A DNA stretch of 64,000 nt from the NCBI RefSeq assembly GCF_018829635.1, contig NZ_JAHKKG010000004.1:715660-779659 (forward strand), read 5' to 3'. A program made the translations under genes and the position numbers. Numbering within the stretch: position 1 is the first letter of the stretch; each line of letters starts with the position of its first letter. Source of the stretch: Paractinoplanes bogorensis. Lineage in GTDB: Bacteria > Actinomycetota > Actinomycetes > Mycobacteriales > Micromonosporaceae. The notes beneath the pieces are model-generated. The model was given only the letters and a program-made list of their open reading frames with translations. It made no database searches and was not told the origin of the DNA. Shown here piece by piece: positions 1-8,454 of this stretch.

Positions 1-171
1 GCGCTGTTCCGCGACACGAGCTTCCGCGACGCCTGGCTCTATGTGCTGGCGCTGCTGGTGATCGGCGCGATCTATCTGATCGGGCTGCTCGTGACCCGGG
101 GCCGGTCGGCCCTGGACATGCCCGACATGCACTCCATCGACGCTGCGCTCGACTCCCCCAAGGGACGCTGA
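1..171 (+). CDS. C-terminal end of a membrane protein (partial)
   Basis: The window opens inside this gene, so only the last 56 residues are present. They include one clear hydrophobic helix (about residues 12-32, AWLYVLALLVIGAIYLIGLL) followed by a short polar tail ending SPKGR. The stop codon TGA is directly followed by the ATG of the kinase gene, which implies one transcript. A transporter for the kinase substrate would fit the context, but the visible part is too short to name a family. Confidence 0.6.
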   Translation, partial: ALFRDTSFRDAWLYVLALLVIGAIYLIGLLVTRGRSALDMPDMHSIDAALDSPKGR

Positions 172-1584
172 ATGCACATCCTCGCGATCGACCAGGGCAC
201 GTCCGGCACCAAGGCGGTCGTGACCGACGAGGCCGGGCGGGTCCTGGCGACCGTGGAGGAGCCGGTTCACCCGGTCTATCTGGAGGGCGGCGGCGTCGAG
301 GTCGACCCCAGGGCGCTGCTCGAGTCGGTGCTCAGCACGGGCCGCCGGGCCGCCGCCGAGGCCGGGGTGCCGCTGTCCGCGGTCGCCCTGGCCAACCAGG
401 GCGAGACCGTGCTGGCCTGGAACCGCCGCACCGGCGAACCGCTCGGGCCGGCCATCGTCTGGCAGGACCGGCGGGCCGAGGCGATCTGCGCCGCCCGCTC
501 CGCCTCGTCGGGGCGGGTCACCGAGCTGACCGGGCTGATCCTCGACCCGTACTTCTCGGCGCCCAAGATGCGCTGGCTGCGTGACCACCGTACGGGCGAA
601 GGGGTGGTCACCACGACCGACACCTGGCTCGTGCACCAGCTGTGCGGCGCGTTCGTCACCGACGTGTCCACGGCCAGCCGGTCGTTGCTGCTCGACCTCG
701 GCACGGTCACCTGGAACGGCGAGCTGCTCGATCTGTTCGGGCTCGGCGGCGAGGAACTGCCCGCGCTGGTGGCCAGCGACGACATCGTCGGCACGACCAG
801 CGCGTTCGGCGGGGAGGTGCCGGTCACCGGGCTCATCGTCGACCAGCAGGCGGCCCTGCTGGCCGAGAACTGCCTGGACGCGGGGACGGCGAAATGTACG
901 TACGGGACCGGGGCTTTTCTTCTCGCCCAGCTCGGTGCGACGGCCGCGCGCTCGGACAACGGCCTGGCCACCTCGGTCGCGTGGCGGCTGCGCGGTTCGA
1001 CCCGGTACTGCGTCGACGGGCAGGTCTACACGGCCGCTTCCGCCGTACGGTGGCTCGTCGATCTCGGTCTGATCGAGAGTGCCGCCGAGCTCGACAGTGT
1101 CTCCTCGGCCGACGCCGGTGGCGTGCTCTGCGTCCCCGCCCTGGCCGGGCTGGCGGCACCCTGGTGGGACTCGTCGGCCACCGCGTCGCTGTCCGGCATG
1201 ACGCTCAGCACCGGGCGCGGGCACCTCGTCCGGTCCGTGCTCGACGGCATCGCGGCCCAGGTCACGGCCCTCATTGCGGCGCTCGGCACACCCCTGACCC
1301 GGCTGCGCGTGGACGGCGGTCTCACCCGGTCGCGGGTGCTCATGCAGGCCCAGGCCGACCTCGCGCAGCTGCCGGTCGACGTCTACCCCTCCCCGCACGC
1401 GACCGCCCTCGGCGCGGCCGCGTGCGCCCGTCTGGCGCTCGACCCCACCGTGCCGATCGCCGACGTCGTGGGCGGCTGGTCGCCGGCCGCCACCTACGAA
1501 CCGGTCTGGTCCACCGACCAGGCCGCGCACCACCTCGAACGGTGGCACACCGCCGTCCGGGCCACCCTGAAGGAGTCCGTGTGA
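172..1584 (+). CDS. FGGY-family carbohydrate kinase, glycerol kinase-like
   Basis: A 470-residue FGGY kinase with the ASKHA ATPase fold; it would phosphorylate glycerol or a similar polyol with ATP in the cytoplasm. The N-terminal phosphate loop reads DQGTSGTKA, and IVWQDRR, YFSAPK, TTDTWLVHQL, TDVSTASRSLL and CTYGTGAFLL match glycerol kinase signatures closely. The C-terminal ATP-binding part holds VDGGLTRS. It is slightly shorter than typical GlpK (about 500 residues). The start abuts the upstream stop, and its own stop overlaps the next start by 4 bp (GTGA), so it is coupled to a GlpA-like dehydrogenase. That neighbour supports sn-glycerol 3-phosphate as product; another polyol cannot be excluded. 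Confidence 0.85.
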   Translation: MHILAIDQGTSGTKAVVTDEAGRVLATVEEPVHPVYLEGGGVEVDPRALLESVLSTGRRAAAEAGVPLSAVALANQGETVLAWNRRTGEPLGPAIVWQDRRAEAICAARSASSGRVTELTGLILDPYFSAPKMRWLRDHRTGEGVVTTTDTWLVHQLCGAFVTDVSTASRSLLLDLGTVTWNGELLDLFGLGGEELPALVASDDIVGTTSAFGGEVPVTGLIVDQQAALLAENCLDAGTAKCTYGTGAFLLAQLGATAARSDNGLATSVAWRLRGSTRYCVDGQVYTAASAVRWLVDLGLIESAAELDSVSSADAGGVLCVPALAGLAAPWWDSSATASLSGMTLSTGRGHLVRSVLDGIAAQVTALIAALGTPLTRLRVDGGLTRSRVLMQAQADLAQLPVDVYPSPHATALGAAACARLALDPTVPIADVVGGWSPAATYEPVWSTDQAAHHLERWHTAVRATLKESV

Positions 1585-3119
1585 ACCCGCCCCTCACCTG
1601 CGACGTCGCCGTGATCGGCGGCGGCATCGTCGGTGCTGCCATCGCCCGCCGGCTCGGCGGCACGTCGCTGTCCACCGTCCTCGTCGAGGGCCGCGACGAC
1701 GTCGGCGACGGCACCAGCAAGGCCAACACCGCCATCCTGCACACCGGCTTCGACGCCACCCCCGGCACGCTCGAGTCCACCCTGGTCGCCCGCGGCTATC
1801 ACCTGCTTTCCGAGTACGCGTCGGCCACCGGCATCCCGGTCGAACGCACCTCGGCCCTGCTCGTCGCGTGGGACGACGAGCAGCTCGCCGCCCTGCCCGG
1901 CCTGTGCACCAAGGCCGAGAAGAACGGCTACGACGAGTGCGAACTGGTCGGGCCGGACGAGGTCTACCGGCGGGTCCCCGACCTCGGGCCGGGCGCGCTC
2001 GGCGGGCTCACCGTCCCCGGCGAGTCGATCATCTGCACCTGGACGACGAACCTGGCCCTGGCCACCGACGCGGTCAACCGCGGGGTCACGCTGCTGCGCG
2101 GACGCCGGGTGGTCGCGGTCGACGACGGCTCGCTGACCTTCGCCGACGGGTCCTCGCTGCGGGCGCGCTGGGTGATCAACGCCGCCGGGCTGGGCGCCGA
2201 CAAGATCGACAACCTTTTCGGGTACGACCGTTTCACCGTCACCCCACGCCGGGGCGAACTGCTGGTGTTCGACAAACTGGCCCGCGCCAAGGTGCCGGTG
2301 ATCGTGCTGCCGGTGCCGTCCAAGGTGGGCAAGGGGGTCCTGGTCAGCCCGACGATCTACGGCAACGTCATGCTCGGGCCGACCGCCGAGGACCTCACCG
2401 ACCGGACCGCGACGGGCACGTCCGCCGCGGGGTTCTCCTTCCTGCGTTCCAAGGGAGCGGATCTGATGCCGTCCCTGCTCCAGGAGGAGGTCACCGCCAC
2501 CTACGCGGGCCTGCGCGCCGCGATCGACCGGAACGACTACCTGATCTCGCTCGACGCGTCCTTGCGCTACGTGCTGGTCGGCGGGATCCGCTCGACCGGG
2601 CTGACGGCCGGGATGGCGATCGCCGAGCACGTCGCCGGGCTGCTGTCCCCGCACCTCGATGTCGCGCCCCGGCCGGACCTGCCGGCGCCGCCGCGGATGC
2701 CGAACCTGGGGGAGGCGTTCACCCGGCCCTACCAGGACGCGGCGCTGATCTCGGCCGATCCCGAGTACGGGCGGGTGGTGTGCTTCTGCGAACGGGTCAC
2801 CCGGGGAGAGATCCGGGACGCGTACGCCTCGCCGATCCCACCCGCCGACCTGGACGGGTTGCGGCGTCGCACCCGGGCCATGAACGGGCGTTGTCAGGGC
2901 TTCTACTGCGGTGCCGAGGTGCAGGCGCTGGTCTCGTCCCGCGGTGAAGCCTCTTCCTACGGCGACGCTTCGTCCCCCGGCGACGCTTCGTCTCGCGGCG
3001 ACGTCTCGTCTCGCGGCGGCGCTTCTTCTTGCGGCGGCGTCTCGTCTCGCGGCGGCGTCTCGTCTCGCGGCGACGCTTCGTCTCGCGGCGACGCTTCGTC
3101 TCGCGGCGGTGCCCGATGA
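1581..3119 (+). CDS. GlpA-like FAD-dependent glycerol-3-phosphate dehydrogenase with BFD-like Fe-S domain and repeat tail
   Basis: A 512-residue protein starting at GTG inside the kinase stop (4-bp overlap). It opens with a dinucleotide-binding motif, VIGGGIVGAAIAR, and the SKANTAILHTGFD segment seen in GlpA/GlpO-type and L-2-hydroxyglutarate dehydrogenases; it would oxidise the kinase product. Near residue 398 begins a BFD-like [2Fe-2S] domain with Cys pairs CFC and CQGFYC, as in anaerobic GlpA. The final 60 residues are ten copies of a six-residue unit SSxG(D/G)(A/V), a low-complexity tail absent from the family. The stop overlaps the next start by 4 bp (ATGA). Together with the following flavoprotein it resembles the split GlpA/GlpB arrangement rather than the single GlpD enzyme. 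Confidence 0.85.
   Translation: MNPPLTCDVAVIGGGIVGAAIARRLGGTSLSTVLVEGRDDVGDGTSKANTAILHTGFDATPGTLESTLVARGYHLLSEYASATGIPVERTSALLVAWDDEQLAALPGLCTKAEKNGYDECELVGPDEVYRRVPDLGPGALGGLTVPGESIICTWTTNLALATDAVNRGVTLLRGRRVVAVDDGSLTFADGSSLRARWVINAAGLGADKIDNLFGYDRFTVTPRRGELLVFDKLARAKVPVIVLPVPSKVGKGVLVSPTIYGNVMLGPTAEDLTDRTATGTSAAGFSFLRSKGADLMPSLLQEEVTATYAGLRAAIDRNDYLISLDASLRYVLVGGIRSTGLTAGMAIAEHVAGLLSPHLDVAPRPDLPAPPRMPNLGEAFTRPYQDAALISADPEYGRVVCFCERVTRGEIRDAYASPIPPADLDGLRRRTRAMNGRCQGFYCGAEVQALVSSRGEASSYGDASSPGDASSRGDVSSRGGASSCGGVSSRGGVSSRGDASSRGDASSRGGAR
2934..3113 (+). repeat. Coding minisatellite, ten 18-bp units
   Basis: Ten units of 18 bp, each encoding SSxGxA or SSxGxV, form the C-terminus of the GlpA-like protein and end one codon before its stop. 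Units differ mainly in the third codon (R, Y, P, C) and the fifth (E, D, G). The array follows directly after the last recognisable Fe-S domain sequence, so it looks like an add-on at the gene's 3' end. Confidence 0.95.
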
Positions 3120-4402
3120 ACGTCCGTGTCCTCATCGTCGGTGGGGGACCGGCCGGCCTGACCGCCGCGGCGGCCCTCGCCCCGCGCGTCGACGGGCCGG
3201 TGCTGGTGCTCGACCGGGAACGCACGATGGGCGGCATCCCCCGGCACAGCGACCACCCCGGATACGGCCTGCGCGACCTGCGGCGGTTCATCTCCGGTCC
3301 GGCGTACGCACGACGCCTCACCGACCTGGCCGCCGCGGCCGGCGCGCAACTCGAGACCGAGGCGATGGTGACCGGCTGGGCCTCGTCCCATGCCGTCGAG
3401 GTGACGTCGCCGCGCGGTCGGCGGACAATGACGGCCGACGCGGTCGTGCTGGCCACCGGAGCCCGCGAGCGACCCCGCCCGGCCCGGCTCATCCCCGGCG
3501 ACCGGCCGGACGGCGTCTATACGACCGGTCAGTTGCAGAACCTCGTCCACCTGCACCACGCCGAGGTCGGCCGGCGCGCGGTCGTGATCGGCGCCGAACT
3601 GGTCAGTTGGTCGGCCGTGCTCACTCTGCGCGAGGCGGGCTGCCGCACGGTGCTCATGACGAGCGAGTTCGACCGTCCCGAGGCGTACGCGGCGTTCCAC
3701 CTGCCCGGCCGCGTGGGATTGCGCGTTCCGGTCCGTACCCGTCACCGTGTGGTCGCGATCCACGGCAAGGGCCGGGTGTCCGGTGTGGACGTCGAGGATC
3801 TGCGTACCGGAAAACGCTCATTCGTTGCCTGCGACACGGTCATCACGACCGGCGACTGGATACCCGACCACGAACTGGCCCGGCTCGGCGGTCTGACCAT
3901 CGACGCGGGCACGCTGGGTCCGCGGGTGGACGCCGGACTGCGCACTTCGGCGCCGGGAGTGTTCGCCGCGGGCAACCTGCTGCACCCGGTCGACACGGCC
4001 GACGTGGCCGCCCTGGACGGCCGTCACGTCGCCGCCGCCGTCCTCGACCACCTGGCCGCAGTGCCCCGCGGCAGTTCGGCCCCGGGTGCGGTCGAGGTAG
4101 TGGTCGACGCACCTCTTCAGTGGGTCTCGCCGCAGATCGTCGAGCCGGGCGGGCCCGGCCCCTCGCGCGACCGTTTCCTCGCGTGGACAACGGTTTTCCA
4201 GCGCTTCCCGACCGTGACGGCCACCCAGGGCGGGCGGGTCATCGGCTCGGTGCGGCTCGCCTGGCCCGCCGCCCCCGGCCGGGTGTTCCGCATCCCGTTC
4301 TCGGTCGTGCGCGACGCCGATCCGAACGGCGGGCCGGTGCACCTGTCCGTCACCGGACGCCGGGAGTCGACGGTCAGCGGGACAGTGGCGTCTCCCGGGT
4401 GA
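3116..4402 (+). CDS. NAD(P)/FAD-dependent oxidoreductase, third gene of the glycerol operon
   Basis: A 428-residue flavoprotein. The first FAD-binding Rossmann motif is VLIVGGGPAGL at the N-terminus. A second nucleotide-binding region follows RRAVVIGAELVSW (the usual GxGxxG is altered), and a late FAD motif GVFAAGNLL lies near residue 282. It starts at ATG inside the stop of the GlpA-like gene. In several bacteria a kinase, a GlpA-like subunit and this type of oxidoreductase form one glycerol oxidation operon, the latter passing electrons on. The 3' end overlaps the convergent sigma-factor gene by 29 bp. Substrate and acceptor cannot be read from the sequence. Confidence 0.8.
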   Translation: MNVRVLIVGGGPAGLTAAAALAPRVDGPVLVLDRERTMGGIPRHSDHPGYGLRDLRRFISGPAYARRLTDLAAAAGAQLETEAMVTGWASSHAVEVTSPRGRRTMTADAVVLATGARERPRPARLIPGDRPDGVYTTGQLQNLVHLHHAEVGRRAVVIGAELVSWSAVLTLREAGCRTVLMTSEFDRPEAYAAFHLPGRVGLRVPVRTRHRVVAIHGKGRVSGVDVEDLRTGKRSFVACDTVITTGDWIPDHELARLGGLTIDAGTLGPRVDAGLRTSAPGVFAAGNLLHPVDTADVAALDGRHVAAAVLDHLAAVPRGSSAPGAVEVVVDAPLQWVSPQIVEPGGPGPSRDRFLAWTTVFQRFPTVTATQGGRVIGSVRLAWPAAPGRVFRIPFSVVRDADPNGGPVHLSVTGRRESTVSGTVASPG

Positions 4403-5255
4403 GGCGGGAGAGTTTCTGCGGGTTGCGGACGTAGTAGAGGGCGGTGATCCGGCCGCCCTCCACCACGGCGGCCATGACGCCGTCCAAGGCGTCGTCCAGG
4501 TGGACGGCCAGGGCGGGGCCGCCGTTGACCGTGGCTTCGGTGACCGTGGTCCGGTTGGTGTGCCGGCCGTAGCCGCCGAGCATGAAGCGGGCCGCCTTGT
4601 CCGCTCCGGTGATCGGGCGGGGCATGGCCTGTCTGAGGCCGCCGCCGTCGGCCACCAGCACCACGTCGGGGGCCAGCACGTCGAGCAGGCTCTGCAGGTC
4701 GCCGGTCTCCAGGGCACGGCGGAACGACTGCAGGGCGGCGCGCGTCTCGGCGGCGGTGACCGGCTCGCGCGGGCGGCGGGCATCCACATGTTTGCGGGCG
4801 CGGTGCGCGATCTGCCGTACGGCGGCCGGGGTCTTGCCGACGGCCTGCGCGATCTCGTCGTAGCCGACGTCGAACGCCTCGCGCAGAACGAACACCGCGC
4901 GCTCGGTCGGCGACAACGTTTCGAGCACCAGCATGAGCGCCATGGACACGCTCTCGGCCAGTTCGACGTCGTCGGCCACGTCGGGCGAGGTGAGCAGGGG
5001 CTCGGGCAACCACTGGCCGACGTACGCCTCCTTGCGGCGCTTCACCGTGCGCAGCCGGTTGAGGGCCTGGCGGGTGGTGATGCGGACCAGGAGCGCGCGG
5101 GGATCCCGTACGTCCGCAAACGGGATCCTGACCCACTGCAGCCATGTCTCCTGGAGCACGTCCTCGGTGTCGGCGGCCGACCCGATCATCTCGTAGGCGA
5201 CCGTGAAGAGCAGGTTACGGTGCGCCACGAACGCTTCGGTGTGCGGCTCACTCAT
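4374..5255 (-). CDS. ECF41-type sigma factor (SigJ-like) with SnoaL-like C-terminal domain
   Basis: A 293-residue extracytoplasmic-function sigma factor. Region 2 (about residues 8-75) contains DTEDVLQETWLQW; region 4 (about 110-165) contains LSPTERAVFVLREAFD and a helix-turn-helix, EIAQAVGKTPAAVRQ. A SnoaL-like domain of about 120 residues replaces an anti-sigma factor; it carries the ECF41 hallmarks DGGG and NPQKL near the end. In ECF41 proteins this extension regulates the sigma factor. The start is an ATG preceded by GGAAAGGAA at good spacing. A TGTCACA element lies about 50 bp upstream, consistent with autoregulation. The usual carboxymuconolactone decarboxylase-type partner gene is not adjacent. 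It runs convergent to, and overlaps, the glycerol operon. Confidence 0.88.
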   Translation of the reverse strand: MSEPHTEAFVAHRNLLFTVAYEMIGSAADTEDVLQETWLQWVRIPFADVRDPRALLVRITTRQALNRLRTVKRRKEAYVGQWLPEPLLTSPDVADDVELAESVSMALMLVLETLSPTERAVFVLREAFDVGYDEIAQAVGKTPAAVRQIAHRARKHVDARRPREPVTAAETRAALQSFRRALETGDLQSLLDVLAPDVVLVADGGGLRQAMPRPITGADKAARFMLGGYGRHTNRTTVTEATVNGGPALAVHLDDALDGVMAAVVEGGRITALYYVRNPQKLSRLTRETPLSR

Positions 5256-5306
5256 GCGGCGTTCCTTTCCCGGGGTGGACCCTCGAGTCACCGTTCGCCG
5301 CACGTT

Positions 5307-5313
5307 TGTGACA
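5307..5313 (-). promoter_or_regulatory. Candidate ECF41 -35 element before its own sigma gene
   Basis: On the minus strand the sequence reads TGTCACA, the -35 element described for ECF41-dependent promoters. At the expected 16-nt spacing the -10 reads TGAC rather than the reported CGTC, so the match is only partial. It sits between the stop of the NLR gene (5318) and the sigma-factor start (5255). Confidence 0.4.
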
Positions 5314-5317
5314 CGGC

Positions 5318-8300
5318 TCAGGAACCGGGACCGGTGGTTCCGCGCAACTCGGCCAGCTGGCGGCCCGCGGTCCGGGTCTCGGGATGGTCCGGGCCGAGGA
5401 CCCGCAGCACATCCGGAAGCAGGTGCTCGAAGGCCTCGACCGCCCCGGCCACGTTTCCCGACCGCCCGGTCCAGTAAGCGATCTTGCTGCGCGTCACCAG
5501 GGTGTGTGGATGGTCCGCCCCGAGGATGCGCAGTTGTTCGGGCAGGAGCCGTTCGAAGCCCAGCGCGGCGCCGGCCGGATCACCGAGCACGCCCTGCCAT
5601 CGCGCGACCTCGTGCCGGACGGCCAGCGTCTCCGGGTGGTCGGGGCCGAGCACCCGCAGGAAGTCCGGCAGCAACCGGTCGAATGCGGCCGCGGCCTGTT
5701 CCGGTGCACCGGCACGGCCCTGCCAGTAGGCGAGGTTGCTGCGGGTCGCGAGGGTGTGCGGGTGGTCCGGGCCGAGCACGCGCAACTGGTCCGGGAGGAG
5801 TCGTGCGAATCCTTCGACGGCGGCATCGGGGTCGCCGGTGGCGCCGTGCCAGCGGGCCATCTCGTGCCGGGCGGCGAGCGTCTCCGGATAGTCCGGGCCG
5901 AGGACGCGTACGAGGTCGGGCAGCAGGCGGCCGAACGCGGCGATCGCCTTGGCGTGGTCGCCCGCCTTCCCGTGCCAGTAGGCGAGGTTGCTGCGGGTCG
6001 CGAGGGTCTGGGGGTGGTCGGGGCCGAGTACCCGGAGCTGATCCGGCAGCAGGCGTTCGAAGTCGGCGGTGGCTCCGGCGGGATCGCCCATCGCACCCCG
6101 CCAGCGGGCCATCTCGTGCCGGGCGGCGAGGGTCTCCGGGTGGCCGGTTCCCAGCACCCGTACGAGGTCGGGCATCAGCTCGTCGAATCCGCCGGCGGCC
6201 CGGGCCGGGTCGCCCGCCTGCCCACGCCAGCGGGCCAGGTTGCTCCGCGTCGCCAGCGTGTGCGGATGGTCGAGGCCGAGCACTCGCAGGCGATGGTCGA
6301 GCAGGTGCTCGAAGGCGAGCGCGGCGAGGGCCGGGTCACCCGCCTCGCCCCGCCACCACGCGAGGTTGCTCCGGGTCGACAGCGTGTGCGGGTGGTCGGG
6401 CCCCAGCACCCGCAGCTGGTCGGCCAGGAGCTGCTCGAAACCGGCGGCGGCGCCGCTCGGGTCGCCCGCCGTGCCCCGCCAGCGGGCGATCTCGTGGCGG
6501 GCGGCGAGCGTTTCCGGGTGGTCGCGCCCGAGGACCCGTACCAGGTCGGGATAGAGCTCCTCGAACGCGGTGACGGCACCCTGGCTGGCGCCGGCCTTGC
6601 CCTGCCAGTAGGCGAGGTTGCTGCGCGTGGTCAGGGTGTCCGGGTGGTCGGGTCCGAGGATCCGCTCGCGTTCGTCGAGCAGCCGCCGGAACGCGTCGGC
6701 CGCGCCCCGCGGATTGCCGCCCGCACCGCGCCACCGGGCGACGTTGTGCTGCACGGCCAGGGTCTCCGGGTGATCGGGCCCGAGCACCCGCAGAAAGACC
6801 GGATAGAGCTGTTCGAACGCGGCGGCGGCGCCACCGGGGTCGCCGGAGTGCCCGCGCCACCGGGCCACGTTGCTCTGCGCCGAGAGGGTGTCCGGGTGAT
6901 CCGGCCCGAGGATCCGGAGCCGGTCGCGCAGCAGGTCGCCGAAGGCCCGGACCGCGCCCCGCGGGTCGCCCGCCTTGCCCTGCCAGAAGGCGAGATGGTG
7001 ACGGACCGCCAGGGTGTCCGGGTGGTCGGGGCCGAGCCGTTCGGCGGCCTCGTCACGCAGTTGCGTGAAGTGCCGGCGGGCGGTGATGACCAGGCCGAGC
7101 TCGCCGAGGCTGCCGCCCGCGCGGAAGAGCACGGGATGGGCGCCGGTGCCGCCGTCCCGGGTGCGCCACAGCTCCGGTCCGGCGACCGCGTGCAGGATGG
7201 CGGTGTTGGCTCGCAGCAACTGGCCGAGTCGCGCTTTGCCCGGGTCGCTCTCGATGGCCGGCCACAGCTCCAGCAGGGCGTCGGCGGCGACCGTGGCGGC
7301 CACCTGCCGGTCGTGGTCGGGCCCGCTCTCCCGGATGGTCCGCTGGACCAGTGCGTGCACGCGGACGAGTCCGTCGTCGGCGTCGGCCAGGCCGAGCCGG
7401 TGCAGGGTCCGGACGGCGTCGTGCACGTCGTCGGCGTCGGTGCCGCGGTGCGGACGTGGCCCGTACCGGCGGAAAGCCGCACGGCTGGTGAACACCTGGA
7501 CCGGGATGCCGTTCGGATCCAGCATCGCGGCGATCCGCAGCAACTCGTCGGCCAGGCCGTCGGTGTCGGCGTTGGCCAGCTCCACCGACACGGTCCAGGT
7601 CGCCGCGACGGGTTGCTGCTGGCCGTCCGGCCGTACCTTCGGGCTCAGGTCCAGCAGCCGGCGCCGGGTCAGCCGGCGGCGGTAGTCGGCGCAGGTCAGA
7701 TCCTGATCGCGGATGAACGTGGCCGCCTGGGCCAGAGCGAGCGGCAGATAGCCGAGGTCGGACGCCAGACGGTCGGCCTCCTCGACGCGGTGCGGGGAGT
7801 CGCCCAGCTGGCGGCTCAGATAGGCGGCGGCCTCGGCGGCCGCGAAGACGCCCACGTCGACCAGGGCCCGTCCGGCCAGCAGGGCGGCGTCGCGGCGCCG
7901 GGTGGTCACCACGGTCCGGCCGTACGGGGTGTCCGGCGGCCACAGCCCGGACAACGCGGCGGGGTCGGTCACGTCGTCGAGCACGATCAGCCAGGGCCGG
8001 TCGGTGCCGGCCAGCCAGGCCAGCAACCGGGCGGCGGCCTGGCCGGGATCCGGATCGTCCACGCCGGTGATGTCGGCCCCGGTGCGGGCGAACGTGGTCA
8101 GGACGCCGGACCTCGTGTTCGCGGTCACCCACATGAGCAGGTCGATCCGGTGGGTCTGCCACAGCTGCTCGGCCAGGTGGGCGGCGAGCTGGGTCTTGCC
8201 GACGCCACCGAGACCCGAGATGACCTGGCACACCACCGCGGTGCCGCCGGACCGGACCGCCTCGGCCAGCGCGTCGTCGGCCGGGCGGGGCTGCCGCGCG

Positions 8301-8401
8301 GCCGCCAGGCGGGGCACCACCCCGACCCGGTAGGGCCACCGGATCGTGGCGCGGCCGGCGATGGTGACGGGCGCGAAGAACGTACCGACCGCTCCGGACA
8401 T
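5318..8401 (-). CDS. NLR-like protein: N-terminal amyloid-type motif, NB-ARC ATPase, TPR array
   Basis: A 1027-residue STAND ATPase. Residues 3-17 hold a short motif, GAVGTFFAPVTIAGR, matching the C-terminal motif of the adjacent small protein. The NB-ARC domain follows: Walker A GLGGVGKT (63-70), Walker B LIVLDD (138-143), a sensor segment VVTTRRR, a GLPL-like LGYLPLAL and an MHD-like VHA (348-350). From about residue 440 to the end are 14 TPR-like repeats of about 43 residues, each with LGPDHPxTL. ATG at 8401 is the only good start in this frame after the upstream stop, and places the motif at the extreme N-terminus. In bacterial NLRs the repeats sense a trigger, the ATPase oligomerises and the N-terminal motif seeds amyloid assembly of a partner. 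The trigger here is unknown. Confidence 0.85.
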   Translation of the reverse strand: MSGAVGTFFAPVTIAGRATIRWPYRVGVVPRLAAARQPRPADDALAEAVRSGGTAVVCQVISGLGGVGKTQLAAHLAEQLWQTHRIDLLMWVTANTRSGVLTTFARTGADITGVDDPDPGQAAARLLAWLAGTDRPWLIVLDDVTDPAALSGLWPPDTPYGRTVVTTRRRDAALLAGRALVDVGVFAAAEAAAYLSRQLGDSPHRVEEADRLASDLGYLPLALAQAATFIRDQDLTCADYRRRLTRRRLLDLSPKVRPDGQQQPVAATWTVSVELANADTDGLADELLRIAAMLDPNGIPVQVFTSRAAFRRYGPRPHRGTDADDVHDAVRTLHRLGLADADDGLVRVHALVQRTIRESGPDHDRQVAATVAADALLELWPAIESDPGKARLGQLLRANTAILHAVAGPELWRTRDGGTGAHPVLFRAGGSLGELGLVITARRHFTQLRDEAAERLGPDHPDTLAVRHHLAFWQGKAGDPRGAVRAFGDLLRDRLRILGPDHPDTLSAQSNVARWRGHSGDPGGAAAAFEQLYPVFLRVLGPDHPETLAVQHNVARWRGAGGNPRGAADAFRRLLDERERILGPDHPDTLTTRSNLAYWQGKAGASQGAVTAFEELYPDLVRVLGRDHPETLAARHEIARWRGTAGDPSGAAAGFEQLLADQLRVLGPDHPHTLSTRSNLAWWRGEAGDPALAALAFEHLLDHRLRVLGLDHPHTLATRSNLARWRGQAGDPARAAGGFDELMPDLVRVLGTGHPETLAARHEMARWRGAMGDPAGATADFERLLPDQLRVLGPDHPQTLATRSNLAYWHGKAGDHAKAIAAFGRLLPDLVRVLGPDYPETLAARHEMARWHGATGDPDAAVEGFARLLPDQLRVLGPDHPHTLATRSNLAYWQGRAGAPEQAAAAFDRLLPDFLRVLGPDHPETLAVRHEVARWQGVLGDPAGAALGFERLLPEQLRILGADHPHTLVTRSKIAYWTGRSGNVAGAVEAFEHLLPDVLRVLGPDHPETRTAGRQLAELRGTTGPGS
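5340..7090 (-). repeat. Fourteen TPR-coding repeats of about 129 bp
   Basis: The second half of the NLR gene consists of about 14 direct repeats, each encoding about 43 residues around LGPDHPxTL. From the fourth repeat on, two subtypes largely alternate: one with RSNLAYW and one with RHEMARW. The alternation breaks once, where two SNLA-type copies are adjacent. This points to expansion by duplication of a two-repeat block. Confidence 0.9.
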
Positions 8402-8454
8402 CTCCTGGACGGTCAGCGCTGGCGTGCGGGACGGGACGCCGGCAGTCGTCGCCT

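Noticed and set aside
642..1580. N-terminal extension of the GlpA-like frame back through the kinase gene
   Set aside because: Arg-rich out-of-frame translation of the kinase; GTG at 1581 gives the correct flavoprotein N-terminus and a 4-bp coupling.
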